A stretch of DNA of 64,000 nt from Thiothrix subterranea (GCF_030930995.1 NZ_CP133217.1:496001-560000); one strand, 5' to 3'; positions 18,334-28,065 are shown, counted from the stretch's first letter. Notes: generated by a model from the letters alone, not told the origin. Translations and numbers: made by a program.

Positions 18334-19227
18334 GTGATTGACGCCAGCATTCTCTCCGCAGACACCGTAGTTGCCCTAGGTTACATGCTGGCCTTGGGAG
18401 TTTCTCTCGCCGTTATCTTGGCAATTGCCAACCGTTTCCTGTTTGTGTACGAAGATCCGCGCATCGACGAAGTGGATTCTGCCCTGCCCCATGCCAATTG
18501 TGGTGCATGTGGTGAAGCCGGTTGCCGCATTTTCGCCGAAAAGCTGATTGCGGGCGAAGTCCAGCCGGGTCAATGCACCGTTAACGCGCCTGCCAACAAC
18601 CTTGCGATTGCCAACTTCCTCGGCGTGGATCTGGGTAATCAGGAAAAGCGCGTAGCTCGATTGGCTTGCGCGGGTGGCAATCACGTTGCCTACAACCGCG
18701 CCAAATACGCCGGATTGCATTCCTGCCGGGGCGCAGCAATGGTCGGCGGCGGCGGTAAAACCTGTACGTGGGGCTGCCTCGGCATGGCGGATTGCGCCGA
18801 TGTGTGCGAATTCGGCGCGATTTCAATGGACAAAAACGGCTTGCCCGTCGTCGATGCCGACAAATGCACCGCCTGCGGCGATTGCGTCGATGTCTGCCCG
18901 AAAAAGCTGTTTGAACTGCACCCCGTCAGCCACCAGTTGTGGGTGGCTTGCAAAAATCTCCACCACGGCGCAGAGGCTGAAGCCGAATGCGAAGTGGCTT
19001 GCAATGCCTGTGAGCGTTGTGTGAACGATTCCCCAGAGGGATTAATAACGATCAGGGACAACCTGGCAACCATTGATTACAGCAAGAATTCCCTGGCTTC
19101 CCGCGTCAGCATCCAGCGTTGCCCCACCGGGGCGATCGTGTGGCTGAACCGCAAAGGGGAGACCGAAAAAGGGTCGAAAGCCAAACCTGTCATTAGAAAA
19201 CAGGCACTCCCAGTTAGTCACGCATAA
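18334..19227 (+). CDS. rnfB: Electron transport complex subunit RnfB
   Basis: Ferredoxin-facing iron-sulfur subunit of the Rnf complex, which exchanges electrons between ferredoxin and NAD(H) and moves Na+ or H+. About 297 residues from the GTG at 18334, chosen because AAGGA lies 8 nt before it and the protein then opens with the usual single membrane helix (LGYMLALGVSLAVILAIA). Cysteine motifs follow: CGACGEAGC for the first cluster, CTWGC...DCADVC, CTACGDCVDVC and CNACERC: a long, multi-cluster RnfB. It heads the operon, which is unusual in that a PFOR-like gene lies between rnfB and rnfC, 34 nt downstream. Confidence 0.92.
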   Translation: MIDASILSADTVVALGYMLALGVSLAVILAIANRFLFVYEDPRIDEVDSALPHANCGACGEAGCRIFAEKLIAGEVQPGQCTVNAPANNLAIANFLGVDLGNQEKRVARLACAGGNHVAYNRAKYAGLHSCRGAAMVGGGGKTCTWGCLGMADCADVCEFGAISMDKNGLPVVDADKCTACGDCVDVCPKKLFELHPVSHQLWVACKNLHHGAEAEAECEVACNACERCVNDSPEGLITIRDNLATIDYSKNSLASRVSIQRCPTGAIVWLNRKGETEKGSKAKPVIRKQALPVSHA

Positions 19228-19261
19228 TCCTTTGAATCTCACTCGTAGAGGCAGTCAAACC

Positions 19262-22200
19262 ATGTTCGGAATCAAGAAACCTGTTACCCCTACCGTCAAG
19301 TACCCCGGTACGCGCATGGCAATGGACGGCAACGCCGCTGTCATTATGTGTGAACGCGAGGCATCGGATGCTGCGGGTGCGTACCCGATTACCCCTTCCA
19401 CCCAAATGGGCGAATACTGGGCGGAAGAAGTCGCCAAAGGTCACGTCAATAACGCCGGGCAACCGCTGATTTTCGTTGAACCGGAATCCGAACATGCCGC
19501 CGCCGCCGTGACTGCGGGGATGTCGATGACCGGCTTGCGTGCCACCAACTTCTCCTCCGCACAAGGCGTGGCATTCATGCACGAATCCTTGTATGCCGCT
19601 GTCGGTAAACGTCTGCCTTACGTGCTGAACATCGGTTGCCGCGCCATTACCAAGGCCAGCCTCAACGTACATTGCGGTCACGATGACTACCACTGCATTG
19701 ACGACACCGGTTTCTTCCAAATTTTCGCTAAGAATGCCCAGGAAGCGGCTGACCTTAACCTGATCGGACGCAAGATTGCCGAAATGTCCCTGACCCCTGC
19801 GGCAGTGGCGCAAGACGGCTTCCTCACCACCCATTTGATCGAACCGCTGCAAGTGCCGGAACGCGAACTGATTGCGGAATTCCTCGGCAACCCCGCCGAC
19901 ATGATCGACTGCCCCACCCCGGCGCAGGAAATGATTTACGGCCCGAAACGCCGCCGCGTCCCTGAAGTGTGGAGCGTGGATAACCCAATGGTGGCCGGTA
20001 CGGTGCAAAACCAAGACGCTTACATGCAAGCGACTGCCGCACAACGCCCGTATTTCTTCGACCACATCCGCGACCTTTCCGAAAAAGCGATGGCGGAATA
20101 CGCCAGCCTCACCGGGCGTTACTACGGGCGCATTGCCGAATACCGTTGCGATGACGCTGACTACGTAATCCTCGGTCAAGGCAGCATGATCGTGCAGGCG
20201 GAAGCGGTTGCCGATTACCTGCGTGATACCCGCAAGCTCAAAGTGGGCGTGATTAACCTCACCATGTACCGCCCCTTCCCCGGCGATCTGATCAGCAAGG
20301 CACTCAAAGGCAAAAAAGGCTGCGTGGTGCTGGAACGTACCGACCAGCCGCTGGCAGAAGATTTACCCGTGATGCGTGAAGTCCGCGCCTCCCTCACCAA
20401 GAGCATGGAAAACGGTTTCGCTACCCGTGGCGAACTGCCTTACCCGCTGTATGCCAGCTACAAAAGCGGCGAAGCCCCAGCCCTGTACTCCGGCTGCTAC
20501 GGCTTGGGTAGCCGCGACTTGCAACCGGAAGGCATTATCGGTGCTATCGAAAACATGCTGCCCAACGGCAAGAACCAGCGTTTCTTCTATCTGGGCATCG
20601 ACTTTTACCGCAATGCCGCCTCCCCGCGTCAGGAAGTCTATTTCAACGACCTACTGAGCCGTTACCCGCAAATCAAGGATTTGTCGGTGTATGGCAGCGA
20701 AAATCCCAACCTGATGCCGAAAGGTTCCATCACCGTGCGGATGCACTCGGTCGGCGGCTGGGGCGCGATCACCACGGGTAAAAACCTAGCGATGACGCTG
20801 TACGACCTGCTCGGTTTCGACATCAAAGCCAACCCCAAATACGGCTCGGAAAAGAAAGGTCAGCCGACCACCTACTACCTGTCCGCCGCGCCTGAACCCA
20901 TCCGTTTATCGTGCGAATACCATTTCGTCGATGTGGTGCTCTCCCCAGACCCGAATGTATTCCTGCACTCCAACCCATTGCACGGGCTGGACAAGGATGG
21001 CGTATTCATTATCCAGAGCAGCCTCGGTTCGTCCGCCGAAGTGTGGGCGCAAATTCCGCGTCAGGCACAGAAATACATCGTTGACCACGGCATCCGCATT
21101 TACTACATCGACGGTTTCAAGATTGCGCGGGAAGAAGCTTCCAACGCTGAACTGCAATTCCGTATGCAGGGTAACGCCTTCCAGGGCGCGTTCTTCGCCG
21201 CTTCCCCGTTGATGGCACGCAACAATATGACCCGCGATACCCTGTTCGACGCGATTGAAAAACAATTACGCGACAAGTTCGGCAGCAAAGGCGCACGGGT
21301 CGTTGAAGACAACCTCAAAGTGGTACGTCGTGGTTTCGATGAAATCATTGAAATCACCGAAAAAACCGTCGGTTTGACCCCCGAAGCGGTGCGCAAGCAA
21401 GCCAGTTCCTTGCCGATCATGCTGAAACAGTTGCCGGAAGGCGACGGACGCTTGTCCGACATCCACCGTTTCTGGGAACAGACCGGCAGCTTCTACCTCG
21501 AAGGCAAAGGCAGCGGCAACCTCGCCGACCCGTACATGGCAACCGGCTTGATGCCCGTCGCCACCGGCTTCTACCGCGACATGACCCAGATCCGTTTTGA
21601 ATACCCTGAGTTCAAGCCGGAAAATTGTACCGCTTGCGGCAACTGCTACAGCGTGTGCCCGGACAGCGCGATTCCCGGTCTGGTCAATTCCATTAGCGAC
21701 GTATTCAACTCCGCCATCATGACGATTGAGCGCGGCGGCAACCCGACCCGTTTCCTGCGTCGTGAAGTGCGTACCGTTGAGAAAAAGCTGCGCGGCCTGA
21801 TCGACCAAAACGGTGAAGCCGCCAACGTCAACCAGCTCATCGACCACGCAGTACTGGAAACACTGGCAGAATCCCCGCTGGAAGGCACAGAAAAGCAAAG
21901 TTTGGAACGCGAATTCAGCCGCCTGCTCGCCACCATCGGCGACTTCCGTTTCGCCATTACCAAGCCTTACTACAGCACCCGCGAGAAAAAGCAGGCAGGC
22001 AGCGGCGGTTTGTTCTCCATCACCATCAACCCTTACACCTGTAAAGGCTGTATGGAATGCATCAAGGTCTGTGACGACCAAGCCTTGGTTGCCGTGCCGC
22101 AAACCGAATCAGCGGTCGAGCGGATGCGCAAGGAATGGAAATTCTGGCTGGAATTGCCCACCACCGCCCCCGAATTCAGCCGCATTGACGATCTGGATGA

Positions 22201-24187
22201 AAAGGTTGGTGCACTTGAAACCCTGCTGCTCGACAAGCACAACTACCATTCCATGATGTCCGGCGACGGCGCGTGTCTGGGTTGCGGCGAAAAGACCAGT
22301 ATCCACCTGTTCACCGCCACAGTGACTGCGTTGCTGCAACCGCGTGTCAAATCGCATCTGGAAAAGATCGACAACCTGATCAACCAGCTCGAGACCAAGG
22401 TGCGCATGACCTTGGCGAACAATATCAACCTTGGCGATACCGCTGCCTTCCGTGCTGCTATCGACGGCAACAAGGAACACGACCTGACACTGGGCATCCT
22501 CTCGCATTCACTGGAAGCCGACGGCCCGACCCAGCCACTCAACCAGCAATGGCTGAAAGACATTACCAAGCTGCTGGACGCGCTGCGCAACCTGAAATGG
22601 CGTTACACCGAAGGCCAGACCAAGCAAGGCCGTGCCGAAATGGGCATTATCAACGCCACAGGCTGTACCTCGGTGTGGGCATCCACCTTCCCGTTCAACC
22701 CGTATCCGTTCCCGTGGGCAAACCATTTGTTCCAGGATGCGCCGTCGATGGCGATGGGTATTTTTGAAGGTCACATGGCGAAAATGGCGGACGGTTTCAA
22801 AGCCATTCGCAAAGCCGAGTTGATCATTGCCGACAAGTACGATCCGGCGGAACACGATTCCATCCTGACCTACTTCAACTGGAAAGCCTTCAGCGATGAA
22901 GAATGGCGTTTGTGCCCGCCAGTTGTTGCCGTCGGTGGTGATGGCGCGATGTACGACATCGGCTTCCAGAACCTGTCGCGTGCGCTGATGTCCGGGATGC
23001 CGATCAAGGTGCTGGTACTGGATACGCAGGTGTATTCCAACACTGGCGGGCAGGCGTGTACCTCCGGCTTTATCGGGCAGGTTTCCGACATGGCTCCGTA
23101 TGGCAAGGCGTGGAAAGGCAAGACCGAAATCCGCAAGGAAATGAGCCTGATCGGAATGGCGCATCGCACTTCATTTGTGCTGCAAAGCTCCATTTCCAAT
23201 ATGACCCACATGATTGAAGGTTTCATTGACGGTTTGAACAGCCGCCGTCCAGCCCTGTTCAATATCTACGCGGTGTGCCAACCCGAACACGGTGTGGCGG
23301 ATGACGCAGCCGAACAGCAAAGCAAGCTGGCGGTCGAATCCCGCGCTTACCCCTTGTTCCGCTTCGACCCGGATGCAGGCGAAACCCTCAAAGACTGCGC
23401 CAGCATCGAAGGCAACCCGTCCATAGACACTGACTGGCCGACTTACACGCTGGAATACACCGACGAAAAAGGCAAAACTGCCAGCATGAAAGTGCCGATG
23501 ACCTTTGCCGATTTCGCCCTGACCGAAGGCCGTTTCCGCAAGAGCTTCCGCAAAGCCCCGCCGGAAACCTGGAACGACAATATGGTGCAGTTGCACGACT
23601 TTATCGAACTGGATGAAGACGCACGCGACGGCCTGTTCCCGTACATCTGGGCAGTCGATGGCAAAAACCGCCTGATGCGGGTGTTGGTTGCGCAGGAACT
23701 GGTGGCTTCCACCGAAGAACGCCGTGGTTTCTGGCATCAACTCAAGTCGCTGACCGGGGTTGATCAGGTCGTCGATCTGGATGCGATCAAACTGCAAGCC
23801 AAAGCCGAAGTCGCGCAACAACTCACTGCTACCCTGATGGGCATGGCAGCGGGCAGCGTTCCTGCGGGTTTGCTGGCAAGCGGTGGTAATGGCGCATTGT
23901 CTCCGGCTACTGGCGCACCAGCGGCTAACGCGGGCAGTTTCGAGCCAGTGTGGGTCGATTCCCCGGAATGTACCGCCTGTGACGAATGCATCAATATCAA
24001 CCCGGCTATCTTTGCTTACAACGACCAGAAAAAGGCGATTGTGATTAACCCACAAGGCGGCCCGTTCAAGGACATCGTGAAAGCAGCAGAGAAATGCACG
24101 GCAGGTTGCCTACACCCTGGGACTCCGCACAACCCGAACGAAGCTGGCTTGGACAAGCTGGTGGCGCGGGCGGCGAAATACCAATGA
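19262..24187 (+). CDS. Pyruvate:ferredoxin oxidoreductase-like (NifJ family) fusion protein with extra C-terminal ferredoxin domain
   Basis: Thiamine-diphosphate, iron-sulfur 2-oxoacid:ferredoxin oxidoreductase family. 1,641 residues, against about 1,180 for ordinary NifJ. Order: PFOR domain I with catalytic YPITPST (residues 41-47); domain II; gamma domain with HSVGGWGAITTGK; EKR-like region; clusters CTACGNC (about 789) and CKGCMEC (about 926), about 130 residues apart, farther than usual; TPP domain with GACLGCGEK, VGGDGAMYDIGF (about 1224) and YSNTGGQ; then an extra region, an Ala/Gly linker and a terminal one-cluster ferredoxin (CTACDEC about 1569, last Cys near 1615). ATG 19262 follows GAGG. 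The domain I substrate pocket is far from canonical pyruvate enzymes, so the 2-oxoacid is uncertain. Embedded between rnfB and rnfC. Confidence 0.85.
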   Translation: MFGIKKPVTPTVKYPGTRMAMDGNAAVIMCEREASDAAGAYPITPSTQMGEYWAEEVAKGHVNNAGQPLIFVEPESEHAAAAVTAGMSMTGLRATNFSSAQGVAFMHESLYAAVGKRLPYVLNIGCRAITKASLNVHCGHDDYHCIDDTGFFQIFAKNAQEAADLNLIGRKIAEMSLTPAAVAQDGFLTTHLIEPLQVPERELIAEFLGNPADMIDCPTPAQEMIYGPKRRRVPEVWSVDNPMVAGTVQNQDAYMQATAAQRPYFFDHIRDLSEKAMAEYASLTGRYYGRIAEYRCDDADYVILGQGSMIVQAEAVADYLRDTRKLKVGVINLTMYRPFPGDLISKALKGKKGCVVLERTDQPLAEDLPVMREVRASLTKSMENGFATRGELPYPLYASYKSGEAPALYSGCYGLGSRDLQPEGIIGAIENMLPNGKNQRFFYLGIDFYRNAASPRQEVYFNDLLSRYPQIKDLSVYGSENPNLMPKGSITVRMHSVGGWGAITTGKNLAMTLYDLLGFDIKANPKYGSEKKGQPTTYYLSAAPEPIRLSCEYHFVDVVLSPDPNVFLHSNPLHGLDKDGVFIIQSSLGSSAEVWAQIPRQAQKYIVDHGIRIYYIDGFKIAREEASNAELQFRMQGNAFQGAFFAASPLMARNNMTRDTLFDAIEKQLRDKFGSKGARVVEDNLKVVRRGFDEIIEITEKTVGLTPEAVRKQASSLPIMLKQLPEGDGRLSDIHRFWEQTGSFYLEGKGSGNLADPYMATGLMPVATGFYRDMTQIRFEYPEFKPENCTACGNCYSVCPDSAIPGLVNSISDVFNSAIMTIERGGNPTRFLRREVRTVEKKLRGLIDQNGEAANVNQLIDHAVLETLAESPLEGTEKQSLEREFSRLLATIGDFRFAITKPYYSTREKKQAGSGGLFSITINPYTCKGCMECIKVCDDQALVAVPQTESAVERMRKEWKFWLELPTTAPEFSRIDDLDEKVGALETLLLDKHNYHSMMSGDGACLGCGEKTSIHLFTATVTALLQPRVKSHLEKIDNLINQLETKVRMTLANNINLGDTAAFRAAIDGNKEHDLTLGILSHSLEADGPTQPLNQQWLKDITKLLDALRNLKWRYTEGQTKQGRAEMGIINATGCTSVWASTFPFNPYPFPWANHLFQDAPSMAMGIFEGHMAKMADGFKAIRKAELIIADKYDPAEHDSILTYFNWKAFSDEEWRLCPPVVAVGGDGAMYDIGFQNLSRALMSGMPIKVLVLDTQVYSNTGGQACTSGFIGQVSDMAPYGKAWKGKTEIRKEMSLIGMAHRTSFVLQSSISNMTHMIEGFIDGLNSRRPALFNIYAVCQPEHGVADDAAEQQSKLAVESRAYPLFRFDPDAGETLKDCASIEGNPSIDTDWPTYTLEYTDEKGKTASMKVPMTFADFALTEGRFRKSFRKAPPETWNDNMVQLHDFIELDEDARDGLFPYIWAVDGKNRLMRVLVAQELVASTEERRGFWHQLKSLTGVDQVVDLDAIKLQAKAEVAQQLTATLMGMAAGSVPAGLLASGGNGALSPATGAPAANAGSFEPVWVDSPECTACDECININPAIFAYNDQKKAIVINPQGGPFKDIVKAAEKCTAGCLHPGTPHNPNEAGLDKLVARAAKYQ

Positions 24188-24205
24188 TGTGATGTCGTGG
24201 TCATG

Positions 24206-24270
24206 TGTAGGGGCAGCCCCCCGTGTCTGCCCTCTTCCAAGAAGGGCAATCACGGGGGATTGCCCCTACA
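24206..24270. repeat. 65-bp dispersed inverted repeat (GGGGCA type)
   Basis: TGTAGGGGCA at 24206-24215 pairs with TGCCCCTACA at 24261-24270, with inner CCCCCGTG/CACGGGGG and GCCC/GGGC pairings. It fills the gap between the PFOR-like gene and rnfC. It shares the outer GTAGGGGC/GCCCCTAC ends with the repeats at 27985, 29903 and 33534 but has a different core. Confidence 0.75.
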
Positions 24271-24301
24271 TCGACCTACCGTAACGTAACAGGTGACAAC
24301 C

Positions 24302-25657
24302 ATGCTTGCTCTGTTTGAAAAATTCCGCAAAGGCCGCTTCTCGCACGGCATTCACCCGCGTTACCACAAGGACGCAACGCGGGGGAAAGCCATCCAGCGG
24401 CTGGCGTTCCCGCCGCGCCTGATTGTGCCGGTGGCACAACACATCGGTGCACCTGCCAAGCCCGTGGTCAACGTGGGGCAGGAAGTGCTGCGCGGGCAAA
24501 TCATTGCCGAGGCGGATGGTTTCATGTCCGTCCCGGTACACGCGCCTGCCACGGGCGTGGTCAGCAGCATTGGGTTGATGCCGAGTGCGGCTGGCCCCAA
24601 AGTGCTGTCGATTGTGATTGAGGTGTACAAAGCCTCTTCCCAGTACGTGCTGTACGGCAATCCGGTCGAGCCGGAAACGCTGGATCACGACGAACTGATC
24701 CAGCGGGTGCAAGCCACCGGCATGGCAGGTCTGGGCGGGGCTGCGTTCCCCTCGCACGTGAAATTGCGTATTCCGCACGGCAAAACCGCGCACACGCTGG
24801 TGGTGAACGGCTGCGAATGCGAACCCTACCTCACCTGCGACCATCGGGTAATGCTGGAACAGCCGCAGGATTTGCTGCAAGGCATCCGTTACGCGCTGCA
24901 CATTACCGGAGCCAAACGCGCCATCGTCGGCATTGAAGACAACAAAGCCGACGCAGCCACCGCGATAAAAGCCGCCTTGAAACCCGACGACCCGATTACG
25001 GTGGAACTGGTAGAAACTAAATACCCACAGGGCGCGGAAAAGATGCTGCTGAAATCGCTACTGGGTGTGGAAGTCCCCGCTGGCGGCTTGCCCATCGACA
25101 TCGGCATTGTGGTCAACAATGTCGGCACGCTGGCGCAATTGGGTAAATTATTACCCAAGGGCGAAGGGCTGATTGAGCGCGTCGTCACCGTCACGGGTAC
25201 GAATGTCGCCAAAGCAGGCAATTACCTGATGCCGATTGGCACACCCGTGCGCTTCATCCTTGAGCAACTGGGCATTACTGCCGACCACGAAAAAGTGATC
25301 CTCGGTGGACCGATGATGGGGATGTCGCTGCCGTCGCTGGATGTGCCGATCACCAAAGGCACGTCCGGTTTGCTGGTATTTCAGGAACGCACGTTTCTGG
25401 AAGGCGAAAACGATACCGCAGTGTTTCCCTGCATCAAGTGTTCACGCTGTGTGGATGCCTGCCCGATGCACCTCAACCCGGCGCAAATGGGCTGGTTGGC
25501 GGGCAAACGCCACTACGCCGAGATGGAAAGCGATTTCCACCTCAACAGTTGCTTTGAATGCGGCTGTTGCAGCTTTGTGTGCCCATCGAACATTCCGCTG
25601 GTGCAATATTTCCGCATTGCCAAAGCCGTTAACCGTGAACAAAAGGGGAAAGCATGA
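24302..25657 (+). CDS. rnfC: Electron transport complex subunit RnfC
   Basis: NADH- and FMN-binding peripheral subunit of Rnf with two [4Fe-4S] clusters. About 451 residues, near the short end for RnfC since it lacks the long Ala/Lys-rich tail of the enterobacterial protein. N-terminal GIHPRYHKDAT, NADH/FMN region with GMAGLGGAAFPSHVK and VVNGCECEPYLTCD, cluster motifs CIKCSRCVDACP and CFECGCCSFVCP. ATG 24302 is preceded by AGGTG at 24291. The end overlaps rnfD by 4 nt. Confidence 0.95.
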   Translation: MLALFEKFRKGRFSHGIHPRYHKDATRGKAIQRLAFPPRLIVPVAQHIGAPAKPVVNVGQEVLRGQIIAEADGFMSVPVHAPATGVVSSIGLMPSAAGPKVLSIVIEVYKASSQYVLYGNPVEPETLDHDELIQRVQATGMAGLGGAAFPSHVKLRIPHGKTAHTLVVNGCECEPYLTCDHRVMLEQPQDLLQGIRYALHITGAKRAIVGIEDNKADAATAIKAALKPDDPITVELVETKYPQGAEKMLLKSLLGVEVPAGGLPIDIGIVVNNVGTLAQLGKLLPKGEGLIERVVTVTGTNVAKAGNYLMPIGTPVRFILEQLGITADHEKVILGGPMMGMSLPSLDVPITKGTSGLLVFQERTFLEGENDTAVFPCIKCSRCVDACPMHLNPAQMGWLAGKRHYAEMESDFHLNSCFECGCCSFVCPSNIPLVQYFRIAKAVNREQKGKA

Positions 25658-26697
25658 GCAAGAAACACATTGTTCTGCACACCGCGCCGCACGTCAAAAA
25701 GCCGCAGGATGTGCCAACCATCATGCGCCATGTGGTGTACGCGCTGCTGCCGATTGTGGCCTTCGCGGTATACCAGTTCGGCATTAGCGTACTGGCACTG
25801 GTGATTGTCACCACGCTGGCTTGCCTTGGCACGGAACGCTTTTTCAACTGGATGGGCAACAAGCCCAGCAGCTTGAGCGACTGGTCGTCCACCATCAGCG
25901 GTATTTTGCTGGCGTTGACCTTACCACCCGGTTTCCCGTTGTGGATGGCGGCGGTGGCGGGGATTGCCGGGATTGCGATTGGCAAGGCAGTGTTTGGCGG
26001 GATTGGTTACAACGTGTTCAATCCGGCATTAGTGGGGCGGGCGTTTGTGCAAGCCGCGTTTCCGGTGGCGATTACCACTTGGACTCCAGCGTTTTTCACC
26101 GGGCGTTTTACCGAGTTTGTACCTTCCAGCCTGACTGCGCCGTTCATGATGCCGCCGGAAACCGCTGAGTGGGTGAAACAGGTGGCGGTGGATGGTTTTA
26201 GCGGGGCTACGCCGCTGAGTTTGCACAAGTTCCAGCACATTGCTACCAGCCCGATGGATTTGTTTACGGGTACGGTAGCGGGTTCGGCGGGGGAAACGTC
26301 CGCGCTGCTGATTCTGGTGTGCGGGCTGTATCTGGTGATCCGCAAGATGATGAACTGGCAGATTCCAGCGTGGATTTTCGTCGGTGTGGTTGCCACCTCC
26401 GGCGTGTTGTACCTGATTAACCCGGAGAAATTTGCTGATCCAATGTTCATGCTGTTTTCCGGCGGGCTGATGTTGGGGGCGATGTTCATGGCGTCCGACA
26501 TGGTGGGTTCGCCGCTCACCCCGAAAGGGGTAATGATTTACGGCTTGCTGATCGGTTTCCTCACCGTACTCATTCGCCAGTTCGGGAGTTTGTCGGAAGG
26601 CATTATGTACGCGATTTTGCTGGGCAATGCGGCGACACCGCTGATTGATACCTGGACACAACCACGGCTGTTTGGCGCACGGAGGAAATCCGCATGA
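25654..26697 (+). CDS. rnfD: Electron transport complex subunit RnfD
   Basis: Integral membrane subunit, 347 residues with roughly ten hydrophobic helices. Covalent-FMN motif FSGATPL (about residue 185), the Thr being the flavin attachment site in the RnfD/NqrB family. GGIGYNVFNPALVGRAF and FMASDMVGSPLTPKG are also family-specific. ATGA overlaps join it to rnfC upstream and rnfG downstream. RnfD with RnfG forms the flavin pathway that drives ion translocation. Confidence 0.95.
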   Translation: MSKKHIVLHTAPHVKKPQDVPTIMRHVVYALLPIVAFAVYQFGISVLALVIVTTLACLGTERFFNWMGNKPSSLSDWSSTISGILLALTLPPGFPLWMAAVAGIAGIAIGKAVFGGIGYNVFNPALVGRAFVQAAFPVAITTWTPAFFTGRFTEFVPSSLTAPFMMPPETAEWVKQVAVDGFSGATPLSLHKFQHIATSPMDLFTGTVAGSAGETSALLILVCGLYLVIRKMMNWQIPAWIFVGVVATSGVLYLINPEKFADPMFMLFSGGLMLGAMFMASDMVGSPLTPKGVMIYGLLIGFLTVLIRQFGSLSEGIMYAILLGNAATPLIDTWTQPRLFGARRKSA

Positions 26698-27353
26698 GTG
26701 GCAAAAATAGCACGGCGATGATCGCCACGCTGGGGTTTGTAACCGCGCTGTCGGGTTTCCTGATTGTGACGGTGTTCCAAGCCACCAAACCAGCGATTGA
26801 GGAAAACAAACGCCTGAGCATCCAGAAAACGGTGCTGGAAGTGATCAAAGGTGCAACCGCTGATAAGCATTTCATCATCAATGAAAAAGGTGAATTGCTG
26901 GAAGCTGTCCCCGGCATGAAAGGCACGAATGTGTACGCGGGTTACGATGCCCAAGGCAAACTGGTGGGCGTGGCGGCTGAAGGCAGTGCGCAGGGCTATT
27001 CCGGCTCGGTGGATACGATTTACGCCTACACCCCGGCTTGCGAGTGCATTACCGGCATCAAGGTCATTAAACAAACCGAAACGCCGGGGCTGGGTGACAA
27101 GGTGATTACTGACAAGCACTTCGTTGCCAATTTCGACAAGCTGGAAGCCAAGGTGAATGCGGCGGGCGATGCGCTGGCAAACGCGATTGTCGCGGTCAAG
27201 CACGGCGCGAAACAGAATCCGTGGGAAATCGACGCGATTAGCGGCGCGACCATTTCCTCCAAAGCCATTGCCAAGGGTTTGAACAACAGTGCGCAAGAGG
27301 TGCTGCCCAAGGTCGTACCGTTGTTGCCGCAAATCGAAGGAGCGAAACCATGA
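26694..27353 (+). CDS. rnfG: Electron transport complex subunit RnfG
   Basis: Membrane-anchored periplasmic flavoprotein, 219 residues: one N-terminal helix (MIATLGFVTALSGFLIVTVF), then an FMN-binding domain with ISGATISSKAI near the C terminus, where the Thr of SGAT carries covalent FMN. KQTETPGLGDKV is the typical RnfG/NqrC segment. Overlaps rnfD and rnfE by 4 nt each. Its FMN would be attached by an ApbE-type transferase; no apbE is seen in this window. Confidence 0.94.
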   Translation: MSGKNSTAMIATLGFVTALSGFLIVTVFQATKPAIEENKRLSIQKTVLEVIKGATADKHFIINEKGELLEAVPGMKGTNVYAGYDAQGKLVGVAAEGSAQGYSGSVDTIYAYTPACECITGIKVIKQTETPGLGDKVITDKHFVANFDKLEAKVNAAGDALANAIVAVKHGAKQNPWEIDAISGATISSKAIAKGLNNSAQEVLPKVVPLLPQIEGAKP

Positions 27354-27973
27354 GCCTGATCAAACAGGATGACCGGATTACGGTCGATACCTTCCTCGAA
27401 GGCATTTGGCGCGAAAACCCGGTATTCGTGATGATGCTGGGAATGTGTCCGGTGCTGGCTGTCACCAACTCGGCGATCAATGCGCTGGCAATGGGCTTGG
27501 CAACCGCGTTCGTGCTGGTGGCGTCGAGTTTGCTGGTGTCGTTGTTCCGCAACCTGATCCCATCGGAAGTGCGCATTGCCACGTACATTGTGATCATTTC
27601 GACCTTTGTGACCATTGTGGATTACACCATGCAGGCGTTGAGTCAGGAAGTTTACAACGCGCTGGGGGCGTTCATCCAGTTGATTGTGGTGAACTGCATT
27701 ATTCTGGGGCGGGCGGAAGCCTGTGCGTCACGCAACAAACCGCTGAAGTCGATGGTGAACGCGGCGGGCATGGGGTTGGGTTTCACGCTGGCTTTGCTGT
27801 GCTTGGGCGTAGTGCGCGAAATCTTGGGCAGTGGTTCGTTGTTTGGCTTGCCGCTGTTTAGTGAGCAGTTCCAGCCGTGGGTGGTAATGGTATTGCCACC
27901 GGGCGGATTCTTGGTGCTGGGCGGCTGGTTGCTGTTCTTTGAATGGCTGAAAACACGCAAACAATATGCGTAA
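27350..27973 (+). CDS. rnfE: Electron transport complex subunit RnfE
   Basis: 207-residue integral membrane subunit with about six helices, homologous to NqrD. NPVFVMMLGMCPVLAVTNSAINAL carries the conserved Cys that helps hold the membrane iron site shared with RnfA, and NCIILGRAEACAS the second. Overlaps rnfG by 4 nt. A 59-bp palindromic repeat lies between it and rnfA. Confidence 0.94.
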   Translation: MSLIKQDDRITVDTFLEGIWRENPVFVMMLGMCPVLAVTNSAINALAMGLATAFVLVASSLLVSLFRNLIPSEVRIATYIVIISTFVTIVDYTMQALSQEVYNALGAFIQLIVVNCIILGRAEACASRNKPLKSMVNAAGMGLGFTLALLCLGVVREILGSGSLFGLPLFSEQFQPWVVMVLPPGGFLVLGGWLLFFEWLKTRKQYA

Positions 27974-27984
27974 AAAACGTGAAG

Positions 27985-28043
27985 AGGGCGACCGCCGGTC
28001 GCCCCTACCAAGATTACCCGTAGGGGCGACCGGCGGTCGCCCT
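27985..28043. repeat. 59-bp perfect dispersed inverted repeat (GGGCGACCGCCGG type)
   Basis: Two 24-bp arms (27985-28008 and 28020-28043) are exact reverse complements around an 11-nt centre. Each arm is itself palindromic around ACCGCCGGT. It interrupts the otherwise tightly packed rnf operon between rnfE and rnfA and would form a strong hairpin in the mRNA, possibly protecting or limiting transcript segments. Related copies: 29903-29966 and 33534-33600. Confidence 0.85.
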
Positions 28044-28065
28044 GTTCTGGCAGGAGACGCTATTG

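Noticed and set aside
19214-24249. Long antisense reading frames inside the PFOR-like gene
   Set aside because: They are opposite-strand shadows of a high-GC gene; they lack ribosome sites and recognisable domains.
24181-24301. Promoter or terminator between the PFOR-like gene and rnfC
   Set aside because: The hairpin is a dispersed repeat without a T-run; no -35/-10 pair was convincing. Annotated as repeat only.
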